In this document: piece after piece, positions 1 to 6,424 of the stretch
How the letters are laid out: every line of letters begins with the position of its first letter
Numbering within the stretch: position 1 is the first letter of the stretch
DNA from: Actinomycetes bacterium
Lineage (GTDB): Bacteria > Actinomycetota > Humimicrobiia > JAHJRV01
NCBI GenBank assembly: GCA_030640275.1
Contig: DAOWJR010000064.1
Coordinates: 1-12,566, forward strand
DNA length: 12,566 nt
Reading direction: 5' to 3'
Made by a program: the position numbers and the translations under genes
The notes under the pieces: generated by a model
Seen by the model: the letters and a program-made list of their open reading frames with translations, nothing else
Database searches by the model: none
What the model was told of the DNA's origin: nothing

Positions 1-126
1 AATACATTGGAAAAAAATAAAATTAAACCACAGAATTTAACAGAGCAAGACATAGATTTCTTAGCAGAAGAAACCAACACCAATATTAATTATGTAAAAA
101 AATTACTTAAAGAATTTGACGAATAA
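1..126 (+). CDS. C-terminal end of an unrecognised protein (5' partial)
   Basis: Frame 1 is open from the window edge to TAA at 124-126 and encodes 41 residues. The tail is rich in Lys, Glu and Asn. Its last stretch (LTEQDIDFLAEETN, then YVKKLLKEFDE) has the alternation expected of two short amphipathic helices, similar in feel to a small helix-turn-helix or UBA-like C-terminal module, but this is too short to name a family. Codon use matches the neighbouring genes, with many AAA, GAA and TTA codons. The last codons and the stop are partly duplicated 230 bp downstream (see the repeat at 323-356). No function can be given. Confidence 0.6.
   Translation, partial: NTLEKNKIKPQNLTEQDIDFLAEETNTNINYVKKLLKEFDE
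93..126 (+). repeat. Direct repeat, copy 1 (3' end of the partial gene)
   Basis: This segment covers the last codons and TAA stop of the partial gene. It matches 323-356 at a constant offset of 230 bp. By my count 28 of 34 positions agree, with a 17-bp identical core (AATTACTTAAAGAATTT at 101-117 and 331-347). The stop codons align exactly (124-126 with 354-356). Confidence 0.65.
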
Positions 127-206
127 TAATATAATGTCAAGCTATAAAATCTTGTGTCAAATCTTAAAATGGTACATATTAAAAAATCTAAAGGAACTAC
201 TTATTT

Positions 207-248
207 TGTCATTCTGAAGGAGCGGTAGCGACTGAAGAATCTACCTAG
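207..248. repeat. Intergenic repeat copy A, ATTCT/AGAAT variant
   Basis: The copy begins TGTCATTCTGAAGGAGC, continues with an AGCGACTGA core and ends AGAATCT. The outer pentamers ATTCT (211-215) and AGAAT (236-240) are reverse complements, so a stem can form around the core. It is related to the copies at 808-834, 835-899 and 4883-4942, which carry ATTGC/GCAAT instead. Its 3' end, TGAAGAATCT (233-242), is repeated at 254-263. It lies between the partial gene and oraS. Repeats of this general form are widespread in intergenic DNA of many bacteria; their function is not established. Confidence 0.7.
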
Positions 249-306
249 ACTAATGAAGAATCTTACTAAATGGAACAGTTTTTATAAGATAGAGAGTTTC
301 AGATCT

Positions 307-315
307 TGATATAAT
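307..315 (+). promoter_or_regulatory. Extended -10 promoter candidate for oraS
   Basis: TGATATAAT is a perfect TGn extended -10 element joined to a consensus TATAAT (310-315). No good -35 hexamer is found 16-18 bp upstream, as is usual for extended -10 promoters. Transcription would start near 322, giving a leader of about 85 nt before the oraS start. It is the best sigma-70-type promoter upstream of the cluster, but in DNA this AT-rich a chance match is possible. Confidence 0.45.
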
Positions 316-322
316 ACATAAG

Positions 323-356
323 TTTAAAGAAATTACTTAAAGAATTTAAAAATTAA
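323..356 (+). repeat. Direct repeat, copy 2 (duplicated gene 3' end)
   Basis: Partner of 93-126. In the matching frame it encodes LKKLLKEFKN followed by TAA, against VKKLLKEFDE and TAA in copy 1. The frame is closed just upstream by TAA at 312-314, so this copy is not a gene. The 196 bp between the copies hold repeat copy A and the oraS promoter candidate. Confidence 0.6.
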
Positions 357-393
357 GATTATTTTATTGTTTTATTCAAATTCTTTTTTTAAA

Positions 394-399
394 AAGGAG
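394..399 (+). promoter_or_regulatory. Shine-Dalgarno site fixing the oraS TTG start
   Basis: AAGGAG ends 6 nt before the TTG at 406. No in-frame ATG near the family N-terminus competes, so this site decides the start. Confidence 0.8.
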
Positions 400-405
400 T
401 ATTAG

Positions 406-768
406 TTGCAAAGAGAGGATGATTTTAAGATAAGGAGAAAAAATATAAAAGATCTCTCAGATGAGAAGTTAAAGGAAAGATTCTGGGATTTAGCAAATAA
501 AGTAGTAGAGCCTATGATTGAGATGGCTAAAGAATATACATCTCCCTCAATTGAAAGGTCTGTACTTTTAAGAATGAGTTTTAATTCATTACAAGCAAAG
601 GCTATTGTTAATAAATGTTTGGAGTTAGATATTTTAGGAAAGGGAGCAGGTCATATAGTTTTAAGATTGGCTAAGGAGGAAAATATTCCCTACAAAGAGG
701 CTGGTGAAAAATTAGCAAGCGGAGAATTAATAGAGAAAGTCAAAAGGATTTTTAAAATTAAAGCTTAA
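406..768 (+). CDS. oraS: D-ornithine 4,5-aminomutase small subunit OraS
   Basis: Small subunit (120 aa) of the cytosolic B12- and PLP-dependent D-ornithine 4,5-aminomutase, which converts D-ornithine to (2R,4S)-2,4-diaminopentanoate in anaerobic ornithine fermentation. The length equals the known OraS (about 121 aa). Recognisable family stretches are the N-terminal DDF..RR segment (5-11), LSDEKLKERFWDLA (17-30), SIERSVLLRM (48-57) and GKGAGHIV (78-85). It carries no cofactor-binding motif; OraS is known as the structural partner of the catalytic OraE. Translation starts at TTG with a strong AAGGAG 6 nt upstream. It is followed after 182 bp by oraE, and the gap contains two intergenic-repeat copies. 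The identification rests on family recall plus the adjacent oraE and is strong. Confidence 0.95.
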   Translation: MQREDDFKIRRKNIKDLSDEKLKERFWDLANKVVEPMIEMAKEYTSPSIERSVLLRMSFNSLQAKAIVNKCLELDILGKGAGHIVLRLAKEENIPYKEAGEKLASGELIEKVKRIFKIKA

Positions 769-807
769 ACAATTAAAAAAATAATAATAAGATAATTTAA
801 ATCCTAC

Positions 808-834
808 TGTCATTGCGAGGAGCAAGATTCTGGT
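808..834. repeat. Intergenic repeat copy B, truncated
   Basis: Starts with TGTCATTGCGAGGAGC (808-823), identical to the first 16 bp of the next copy at 835, but then breaks off into AAGATTCTGGT without the GCGAC core or the closing GCAAT. It stands head-to-tail with copy C, 27 bp apart, so it looks like a partial tandem duplication. Confidence 0.65.
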
Positions 835-899
835 TGTCATTGCGAGGAGCATTAGCGACGAAGCAATTTCTATTGTAACAAGCTACGCAATCTCATTAA
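835..899. repeat. Intergenic repeat copy C, ATTGC/GCAAT variant
   Basis: TGTCATTGCGAGGAGC is followed by an AGCGACGAA core and GCAAT (863-867), which pairs with ATTGC (839-843). A second closing block, GCAATCTCATTAA (887-899), follows and is identical to the end of copy D at 4930-4942. It fills most of the oraS-oraE gap without touching either coding sequence. Confidence 0.7.
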
Positions 900-936
900 A
901 TTTAAGAAATATTAATTTTTCATTTAAAAGGATTAA

Positions 937-942
937 AAGGAG
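937..942 (+). promoter_or_regulatory. Shine-Dalgarno site fixing the oraE TTG start
   Basis: AAGGAG ends 8 nt before TTG at 951. The competing in-frame ATG at 990 has only a GAGGG 3 nt upstream, which is too close, so TTG is preferred. An ATG 990 start would remove 13 residues and give an N-terminus nearer to that of the known OraE. Confidence 0.65.
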
Positions 943-950
943 AATAAAGA

Positions 951-3302
951 TTGAGTGAAATAAAAAATGTAAATGAATGTAGAGGGAAAATGGATAAAAA
1001 TATAAAAAAGTATGTCTTAAAGACTAATGAAAAGATAGATGTTTTAAAAATTTTGAATGATTTAGATAAATACAAGCCCAGAAGAAAAGGCTGGACTTGG
1101 CGGAAAAAACTTCCAAAAGGAACTTTAGTAGGACCATTTACATATAATCAAATTTCAGAAAATTTAGAAAACAGTCAGCCTCTTCCAGCAGCTCATTATT
1201 TTAAAAATATTGACCCTCAACCTGATTGCATAATAACATCTGAAATAGCTTCAGGAAGATTTGAAGATGATATAAGAAGATTCAGAATGGCAGCATATCA
1301 TGGGGCTGATCATATAATGGTTATAAGAACAACAGGACAGAGCCACTTTGATGGTCTAATTGAGGGAACCCCTGAAGGTGTTGGGGGTGTTCCAATTACC
1401 AGGAAACAGGTAAGAGCTTCAAGAAAAGCTTTAGATTTAATTGAAAATGAGGTTGGAAGACCAATCAATTTTCATTCTTATGTTAGTGGTGTTGCTGGAC
1501 CAGAGATAGCAGTATTATTTAACGAAGAAGGTGTAAACGGAGCTCATCAGGATCCACAATATAACATATTATATAGAGGAATAAATATGTTTCGTTCTTA
1601 TGTAGATGCAGCTGAGGCTAAGAAAATAATGGCTAATGCTAAAATGCTTCAGATTGATGGTGCTCATAATGCCAATGCTACTGCCAAGGAAGCATGGAAG
1701 GTGATGCCAGAATTATTAGTTCAACATTCTATAAACTGTGCATTTTCAATTAAAGCAGGTATGCCTCAAAATTTAATTGCTTTATCGACAGTTCCCCCAA
1801 CATCTGCTCCTGCTCCTTGTATTAAAATAGATTTGCCATATGCTGTTGCATTAAGAGATTTCTTCGAAGATTTTATCTTTAGAGCGCAGATGAATACCAG
1901 ATATATGGAATCGTGCACTCGAGAAGTTACTGTTTCCCATACCTTAAATGCTTTGATATCACGTTTAACATCTGCACACCTGCAAAGTACTATTACACCT
2001 GATGAAGGTAGAAATGTTCCATGGCATTATAACAGTATTCATGGAGTAAATACAGCGAAGCAGTCTTTAATTGCACTTGATGATATTAAAGAATTAATTG
2101 AAATTAAAGATGAAGGAATTCTTAAAGAAAAGGTAAGAGAGATAAAAGAAAGAGCCATTCTTTTCTTAGAGGAAATACTCAAAGTTGGGGGATATTTTGA
2201 AGCAGTTGAAAAGGGCTTTTTTGTAGATTCAGGATGTTATCCAGAAAGAGCTAATGATGGAATTATTAGATATAAAGAAGGAGGAGTAGCAGCAGGAACT
2301 ATTATCAGGAGGGATAAAGATTATTTTGCTCCTGTTTGTTGTCATTTTGGTTACAATAATCTTTCATTAGCCCAAGAGATAACAGGTAAGAAAATTGTAG
2401 ACAAAGATATAGAAAAGGAAAGCGAAGATATTGAAAAAGGTAAAAAAATAAAAGAAAGCAAAAATATGGGAGAAATTAATAATAAGGTGTGTGATTTAAT
2501 AGATGGTTGTACACTTTGTGTTCATGGCAAAATTTCTTACATTGATGAGCTTGATGAAATAGATAATGTAAATGTAAGACTTAAGGAAAATAAAGAATAT
2601 AGACTGGGAAGAAAAGTAAAGCCAGAAGTTCAGTGGGCTGGTGATGGTGTAATTGTATTATCGATGTTTTTACCTACAGGAGAGAGAACATCACATTTTG
2701 CTTCACTTGAAATTGCAAGAAATTTAGGATTAAAGGAAACAGAGGTTATTCATAAACAGATAATGCATCCCGCTGAAGGAACCTATGTTGAGGTAAAAGG
2801 AGTTGTACCATTTAGTATTGACTTAGAAGAGGTAAGGATGCCTGAAATTATTCCTAATTTAGAGCCTGAGTATGTTGAAAAAATTGTAAGAGAAAAAAAC
2901 CTAAAAGTTGTTGCAGCTACAGTTGGAGAGGATGAACATTCAGTAGGTATGAGGGAAATTTTGGATATAAAAAATAAAGGTATAGAGAAATTTGGATTCA
3001 AGTGTTATTATTTGGGCACATCAATACCTATTGAGAAGGTGATAGATGCAGCCATAGAAGTAGATGCTAAAATCATTTTAATAAGTACAATAATTACCCA
3101 TGGTGAAATTCACAGAATAAATATGAGAAGACTTAATCAATTAGCTATAGAGAAAGGAATAAGAGATAAAGTTATCTTAATCGCAGGTGGTACTCAAATA
3201 AAAGATAAGATGGCTAAAGAAGAAGGAATGGATACAGGGTTTGGCAGAGGAACTAAGGGCATAGATGTGGCATCTTTTATTATTAGAAAAATAACAGAGT
3301 GA
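951..3302 (+). CDS. oraE: D-ornithine 4,5-aminomutase large subunit OraE (B12/PLP)
   Basis: Catalytic subunit (783 aa) of ornithine 4,5-aminomutase. It binds PLP in a TIM-barrel domain and adenosylcobalamin in a C-terminal Rossmann domain, and moves the terminal amino group of D-ornithine by a radical mechanism. Conserved barrel blocks include SEIASGRFEDDIRR (97-110), HGADHIMVIRTTGQSHFDGL (117-136) and INSIHG-type TPDEGRNVPWH (349-359). The B12 motif is visible: DEHSVG (661-666) gives the base-off/His-on ligand His663, with a serine motif at S712 and GG at 746-747. Lys674 lies 11 residues after His663, matching the spacing of His618 and Lys629 in the Clostridium sticklandii enzyme, where this lysine holds PLP in the resting state. 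The protein is longer than the roughly 735-750 aa I recall for the family because of a charged insert at about 480-510 and a longer N-terminus. Next comes a MutL/GlmL-type gene after 152 bp. Confidence 0.96.
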   Translation: MSEIKNVNECRGKMDKNIKKYVLKTNEKIDVLKILNDLDKYKPRRKGWTWRKKLPKGTLVGPFTYNQISENLENSQPLPAAHYFKNIDPQPDCIITSEIASGRFEDDIRRFRMAAYHGADHIMVIRTTGQSHFDGLIEGTPEGVGGVPITRKQVRASRKALDLIENEVGRPINFHSYVSGVAGPEIAVLFNEEGVNGAHQDPQYNILYRGINMFRSYVDAAEAKKIMANAKMLQIDGAHNANATAKEAWKVMPELLVQHSINCAFSIKAGMPQNLIALSTVPPTSAPAPCIKIDLPYAVALRDFFEDFIFRAQMNTRYMESCTREVTVSHTLNALISRLTSAHLQSTITPDEGRNVPWHYNSIHGVNTAKQSLIALDDIKELIEIKDEGILKEKVREIKERAILFLEEILKVGGYFEAVEKGFFVDSGCYPERANDGIIRYKEGGVAAGTIIRRDKDYFAPVCCHFGYNNLSLAQEITGKKIVDKDIEKESEDIEKGKKIKESKNMGEINNKVCDLIDGCTLCVHGKISYIDELDEIDNVNVRLKENKEYRLGRKVKPEVQWAGDGVIVLSMFLPTGERTSHFASLEIARNLGLKETEVIHKQIMHPAEGTYVEVKGVVPFSIDLEEVRMPEIIPNLEPEYVEKIVREKNLKVVAATVGEDEHSVGMREILDIKNKGIEKFGFKCYYLGTSIPIEKVIDAAIEVDAKIILISTIITHGEIHRINMRRLNQLAIEKGIRDKVILIAGGTQIKDKMAKEEGMDTGFGRGTKGIDVASFIIRKITE

Positions 3303-3444
3303 ATTTTTTTATTTTGTAATTAATTATTAAAATTTTAGAAAGGTATTAGCCTAATTTTTTAACAATATATTTTATAATAAAAAATTAACACAGATTAAGT
3401 AAATAAAATAAACTTAATAAATATACCTAATTTTAATATAGGAC

Positions 3445-3448
3445 GGAG
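3445..3448 (+). promoter_or_regulatory. Shine-Dalgarno site for the TTG start at 3455
   Basis: GGAG (within GGACGGAG) ends 6 nt before TTG 3455. The N-terminal sequence from this start reads directly into the conserved nucleotide-binding strand, which supports it. Confidence 0.6.
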
Positions 3449-3454
3449 TAAATT

Positions 3455-4852
3455 TTGAAAGTTGATATATTAGTTGCAGAAGTTGGAAGTACAACCACTA
3501 AAGTAAATGCTTTTAATTTTGATAGTAATAACAATCTCTTATATTTAGGTAGGGGAGAATCTATAACTACAGTCGAAGATGGTGATGTGACAATAGGATT
3601 ATATAAGGCTATCAAGGAAATTGAAAGCAATCTAAATATAAAAAAACTTTTATGGTCAGATTTTTATACTTCAAGTAGTGCTGCTGGCGGGCTTAGAATG
3701 AGTGTTCATGGTTTAGTTAAAGAAATGACTGTAAAAGCAGCAAATGAAGCAGCCTTAGGAGCTGGTGCAGTAGTTAAAATGGTAACAGCTGGAATTCTAT
3801 CCAAATATGATTTAGATAGTTTAATTAAACTTAATCCAAACATTATAATTTTATCAGGTGGAGTTGATTATGGTGAGAAAGAAACTGTAATTAACAATGC
3901 CAAGTTTATTTCAGAAGCACCTCTTTTCTCACCTATAATCTACGCAGGTAATATAGCGGCAGCTGATGAGGTTGAGCATATTCTAAAAAATGCTAATAAA
4001 AAAGTGTATGTTGTTGACAATGTATATCCCAATATTGATGAATTAAATGTTAAGCCAGCAAGAGAAATTATTCAAAAAGTTTTTGAAGAGCATATTGTAA
4101 AAGCACCTGGAATGGAAAAATTAAGAGATATGGTTGATCAAGCTATTTTACCTACTCCAGGAGCAGTGATGAAAATTTCATCTCTTTTAGCAGATGAGAT
4201 AGGGGATTTAATTGTTATTGATATAGGTGGAGCAACCACTGATGTTCATTCTATAACTGATGGTTCACCTTCAATTCAGCAGATTACTATTTCTCCAGAA
4301 CCACACAGTAAGAGAACGGTTGAAGGTGATTTGGGAGTTTTTTACAATGCTGAAAATGTTATTGAAATTGTTAACAAGAAAATTTTTGATGAGATTAATA
4401 TTGAAGATATAGATGTTTTCAAATCCAAAGTTAAGCAAATTCCACAAGATAAAAAGCAGGAAAAATATTACGAGATTTTAGGAAAAGCTGCAGCTAAAAA
4501 AGCTGTTGAAAGACATGCAGGAAAAATAAAGGAGCTATTTAGCCCAACTGGAAGAAAAAAGGTAGCTAAAGGAAAGGATTTAACAGCTATAAAGTATATT
4601 ATTGGAACTGGAGGAGTGCTTGTTAGAAACCCTGGTGGTAAAAAAATATTGGAAAGCATAAAATCGGATATAAATGTTAATGAAATTTTAACTAAAGCCA
4701 AGATTTTACCTTCTCAGATTTTATTACCCTCAAAAGATGCAAAAATTTTAATAGACAGTCTATATCTTTTTTCAAGTATTGGATGTCTATGTGATAAATA
4801 TCCTGAACAGTCAATAAAATTAGCAAAACAAAGTATTGACCTAAAAATATAA
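3455..4852 (+). CDS. MutL/GlmL-type ASKHA ATPase, probable aminomutase reactivation factor
   Basis: This 465-aa soluble protein has the actin/Hsp70 (ASKHA) nucleotide-binding fold of the MutL/GlmL family, whose genes sit beside B12-dependent glutamate mutase and ornithine aminomutase. Visible motifs in order: phosphate-1 loop AEVGSTTTKV (8-17), LSGGVDYG (133-140), phosphate-2 loop VIDIGGATTDVHSI (254-267) and the adenosine loop GTGGVLVR (384-391). The family is around 460 aa, so it is full length. The name MutL here has nothing to do with mismatch repair. The inferred role is ATP-driven release of damaged cobalamin or assembly of OraSE, by analogy with diol dehydratase reactivases, which share the ASKHA fold. 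It follows oraE on the same strand after 152 bp of featureless AT-rich DNA. The family is clear; the exact role is inferred. Confidence 0.88.
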   Translation: MKVDILVAEVGSTTTKVNAFNFDSNNNLLYLGRGESITTVEDGDVTIGLYKAIKEIESNLNIKKLLWSDFYTSSSAAGGLRMSVHGLVKEMTVKAANEAALGAGAVVKMVTAGILSKYDLDSLIKLNPNIIILSGGVDYGEKETVINNAKFISEAPLFSPIIYAGNIAAADEVEHILKNANKKVYVVDNVYPNIDELNVKPAREIIQKVFEEHIVKAPGMEKLRDMVDQAILPTPGAVMKISSLLADEIGDLIVIDIGGATTDVHSITDGSPSIQQITISPEPHSKRTVEGDLGVFYNAENVIEIVNKKIFDEINIEDIDVFKSKVKQIPQDKKQEKYYEILGKAAAKKAVERHAGKIKELFSPTGRKKVAKGKDLTAIKYIIGTGGVLVRNPGGKKILESIKSDINVNEILTKAKILPSQILLPSKDAKILIDSLYLFSSIGCLCDKYPEQSIKLAKQSIDLKI

Positions 4853-4882
4853 TTTAACAAAATCAGAAAAAACTTTGTGATG

Positions 4883-4942
4883 TGTCATTGCGAGGAGCGA
4901 GATTTTTCGCTTTGCTCAGAACAGGCTGTGCAATCTCATTAA
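4883..4942. repeat. Intergenic repeat copy D, ATTGC/GCAAT variant
   Basis: Begins TGTCATTGCGAGGAGC like copies B and C and ends GCAATCTCATTAA like copy C. The interior differs: AGCGA (4896-4900) pairs with TCGCT (4907-4911), and ACAG/CTGT surrounds one base at 4921-4929. It lies in the gap between the ASKHA ATPase gene and the GTPase gene. An RNA copy could fold into a stem between ATTGC and GCAAT with an inner hairpin. Confidence 0.7.
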
Positions 4943-5011
4943 TAAAATGTTTTTTAAAATAATTCTAGAGAAAGAACTAATTCAGAATTTTTGTTAAAAA
5001 AGGAGTGATTT

Positions 5012-6337
5012 ATGAAATCTAAAAATGTGGTAATAATGGGAGCAGCTGGAAGAGACTTTCATAATTTTAATGTCTATTATAGAAATAATCCTGATTATAA
5101 TGTTGTTGCATTTACTGCAACACAAATACCAGATATACATGGTAGAAAATACCCTTATGAACTTGCTGGCAGGTTATATCCAGATGGCATACCAATTTAC
5201 TCAGAAGATGAACTTGAAAAAATAATAAAAAAAGATAAAGTTGATGATGTTGTTTTTGCATATAGTGATGTATCTCATAATCATGTTATGCACTCTGCAT
5301 CAAGAGCTCATTCAGCTGGCGCAAATTTCATTTTACTTGGTCCAAATTCAACAATGATTAAATCAGAAAAACCTGTTATTTCTATTTGTGCAGTAAGAAC
5401 CGGGAGTGGGAAGAGTCAGACTTCAAGAAGAGTAAGCAAGATACTTTTAGATTTAGGTAAAAAAGTGGTTGTTATAAGACATCCAATGCCATATGGAGAT
5501 TTAGTTAAACAGAGATGTCAGAGATTTGAAAACTATGAAGATTTAGACAAATATGAATGTACTGTTGAGGAGAGGGAGGAATATGAGCCTCATATTGAAA
5601 GAGGGATAGTAGTATATGCAGGGGTAGATTACGAGGAGATTTTAAGAAATGCAGAAAAGGAAACTGAGATTATACTTTGGGATGGTGGAAATAATGACTT
5701 TCCGTTTTATTTCACAGATTTACATATAGTAGTAGCTGACCCACATCGCTCAGGTCATGAACTCCTTTATCATCCTGGAGAGACTAATTTCAGAATGGCA
5801 GATGTAATTATTATAAATAAAACTGATACAGCTACATCAGATAAGATTATAAATGTTCAGGAAAATATAAAATCTGTTAACTCTAAAGCCAAAGTGGTTT
5901 TTGCTGAATCTCCAATTTCTATAGATAACCCAGAATTAATTAAGGATAAGAAAGCATTAGTTATAGAGGATGGTCCAACACTGACTCATGGAGGAATGTC
6001 TTTTGGAGCAGGTTTTATAGCAGCTCAAAGAGCGGAAGCAAGGGAAATAATTGACCCTAGACCTTATGCAGTAGGTTCAATTAAGGATATATATAATAAA
6101 TATACTCATCTTGAAAAGATATTGCCAGCAATGGGATATGGTGATGAGCAGGTAAGAGAACTAGAACAAACTATTAATAATTCACCATGTGAGGTGGTTA
6201 TTGTTGGTACTCCAATAAATCTATTAAAACTTATAAAGATTGATAAACCAGCAGTAAAAGTTAAATATGAGTTAAAAGAGGTTGGTGATCTTACACTAGA
6301 GCAAATTTTAAAACAATTTCTAAAAAATTTTAAATAA
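5012..6337 (+). CDS. Predicted P-loop GTPase, cyclic 2,3-diphosphoglycerate synthetase-like
   Basis: A 441-aa protein starting at ATG with AAGGAG 6 nt upstream. An N-terminal Rossmann-like part opens with MGAAGRDFHNFN (9-20) and runs to about residue 115. A P-loop NTPase domain follows: VRTGSGKS (128-135; the first glycine of the Walker A consensus is Val), WDGGNNDFPF (223-232) at the metal/switch position, DPHR (243-246), and the guanine-specificity motif NKTD (269-272). A C-terminal part contains GPTLTHGGMSFGAG (321-334). This layout matches proteins annotated as predicted GTPase or cyclic 2,3-diphosphoglycerate synthetase, known biochemically from methanogens such as Methanothermus fervidus, where cDPG is a thermoprotectant. 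Its place directly after oraS, oraE and the ASKHA gene suggests instead a GTP-dependent chaperone or assembly role for the aminomutase. That role is inference. The family is fairly sure, the function open. Confidence 0.75.
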   Translation: MKSKNVVIMGAAGRDFHNFNVYYRNNPDYNVVAFTATQIPDIHGRKYPYELAGRLYPDGIPIYSEDELEKIIKKDKVDDVVFAYSDVSHNHVMHSASRAHSAGANFILLGPNSTMIKSEKPVISICAVRTGSGKSQTSRRVSKILLDLGKKVVVIRHPMPYGDLVKQRCQRFENYEDLDKYECTVEEREEYEPHIERGIVVYAGVDYEEILRNAEKETEIILWDGGNNDFPFYFTDLHIVVADPHRSGHELLYHPGETNFRMADVIIINKTDTATSDKIINVQENIKSVNSKAKVVFAESPISIDNPELIKDKKALVIEDGPTLTHGGMSFGAGFIAAQRAEAREIIDPRPYAVGSIKDIYNKYTHLEKILPAMGYGDEQVRELEQTINNSPCEVVIVGTPINLLKLIKIDKPAVKVKYELKEVGDLTLEQILKQFLKNFK

Positions 6338-6370
6338 TAATCTAAATTTAATTTGATTTCTAATTTAATA

Positions 6371-6398
6371 TGATTAAAAACTCTAATCAATTATTTTT
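6371..6398 (+). terminator. Weak candidate terminator after the GTPase gene
   Basis: TGATTA (6371-6376) and TAATCA (6384-6389) form a 6-bp stem with a 7-nt loop, followed by a run ATTATTTTT. The stem has only one G-C pair, so it is unstable. The position between two convergent genes fits a terminator. Confidence 0.3.
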
Positions 6399-6424
6399 CA
6401 AAAATTTTATTTTTTAATTTTTAC

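Noticed and set aside
127..405. Cobalamin riboswitch upstream of the B12 enzyme genes
   Set aside because: No B12-box-like sequence or multi-stem G+C-rich fold is visible; the leader after the promoter candidate is only about 85 nt, too short for a cobalamin riboswitch.
808..899. CRISPR-like array formed by the two adjacent repeat copies
   Set aside because: There are only two copies, one truncated, with no regular spacer, and the unit recurs singly elsewhere; this is a dispersed intergenic repeat.
3303..3454. Terminator or repeat copy between oraE and the ASKHA gene
   Set aside because: Only AT-rich DNA without a stable stem or any TGTCATT repeat was found, so read-through from oraE is more likely.
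3433..3630. Minus-strand reading frame of 65 codons over the start of the ASKHA gene
   Set aside because: It is antisense to a well-supported gene, has no recognisable domain and no good ribosome binding site.
3455..4852. Mismatch-repair MutL
   Set aside because: The motifs are those of the ASKHA fold, not of a GHKL ATPase; the MutL name in this family comes from the glutamate mutase operon.
6106..6390. Minus-strand reading frame of 94 codons over the end of the GTPase gene
   Set aside because: It lies mostly antisense to the GTPase coding sequence and has no family features; a shadow frame is the simpler reading.
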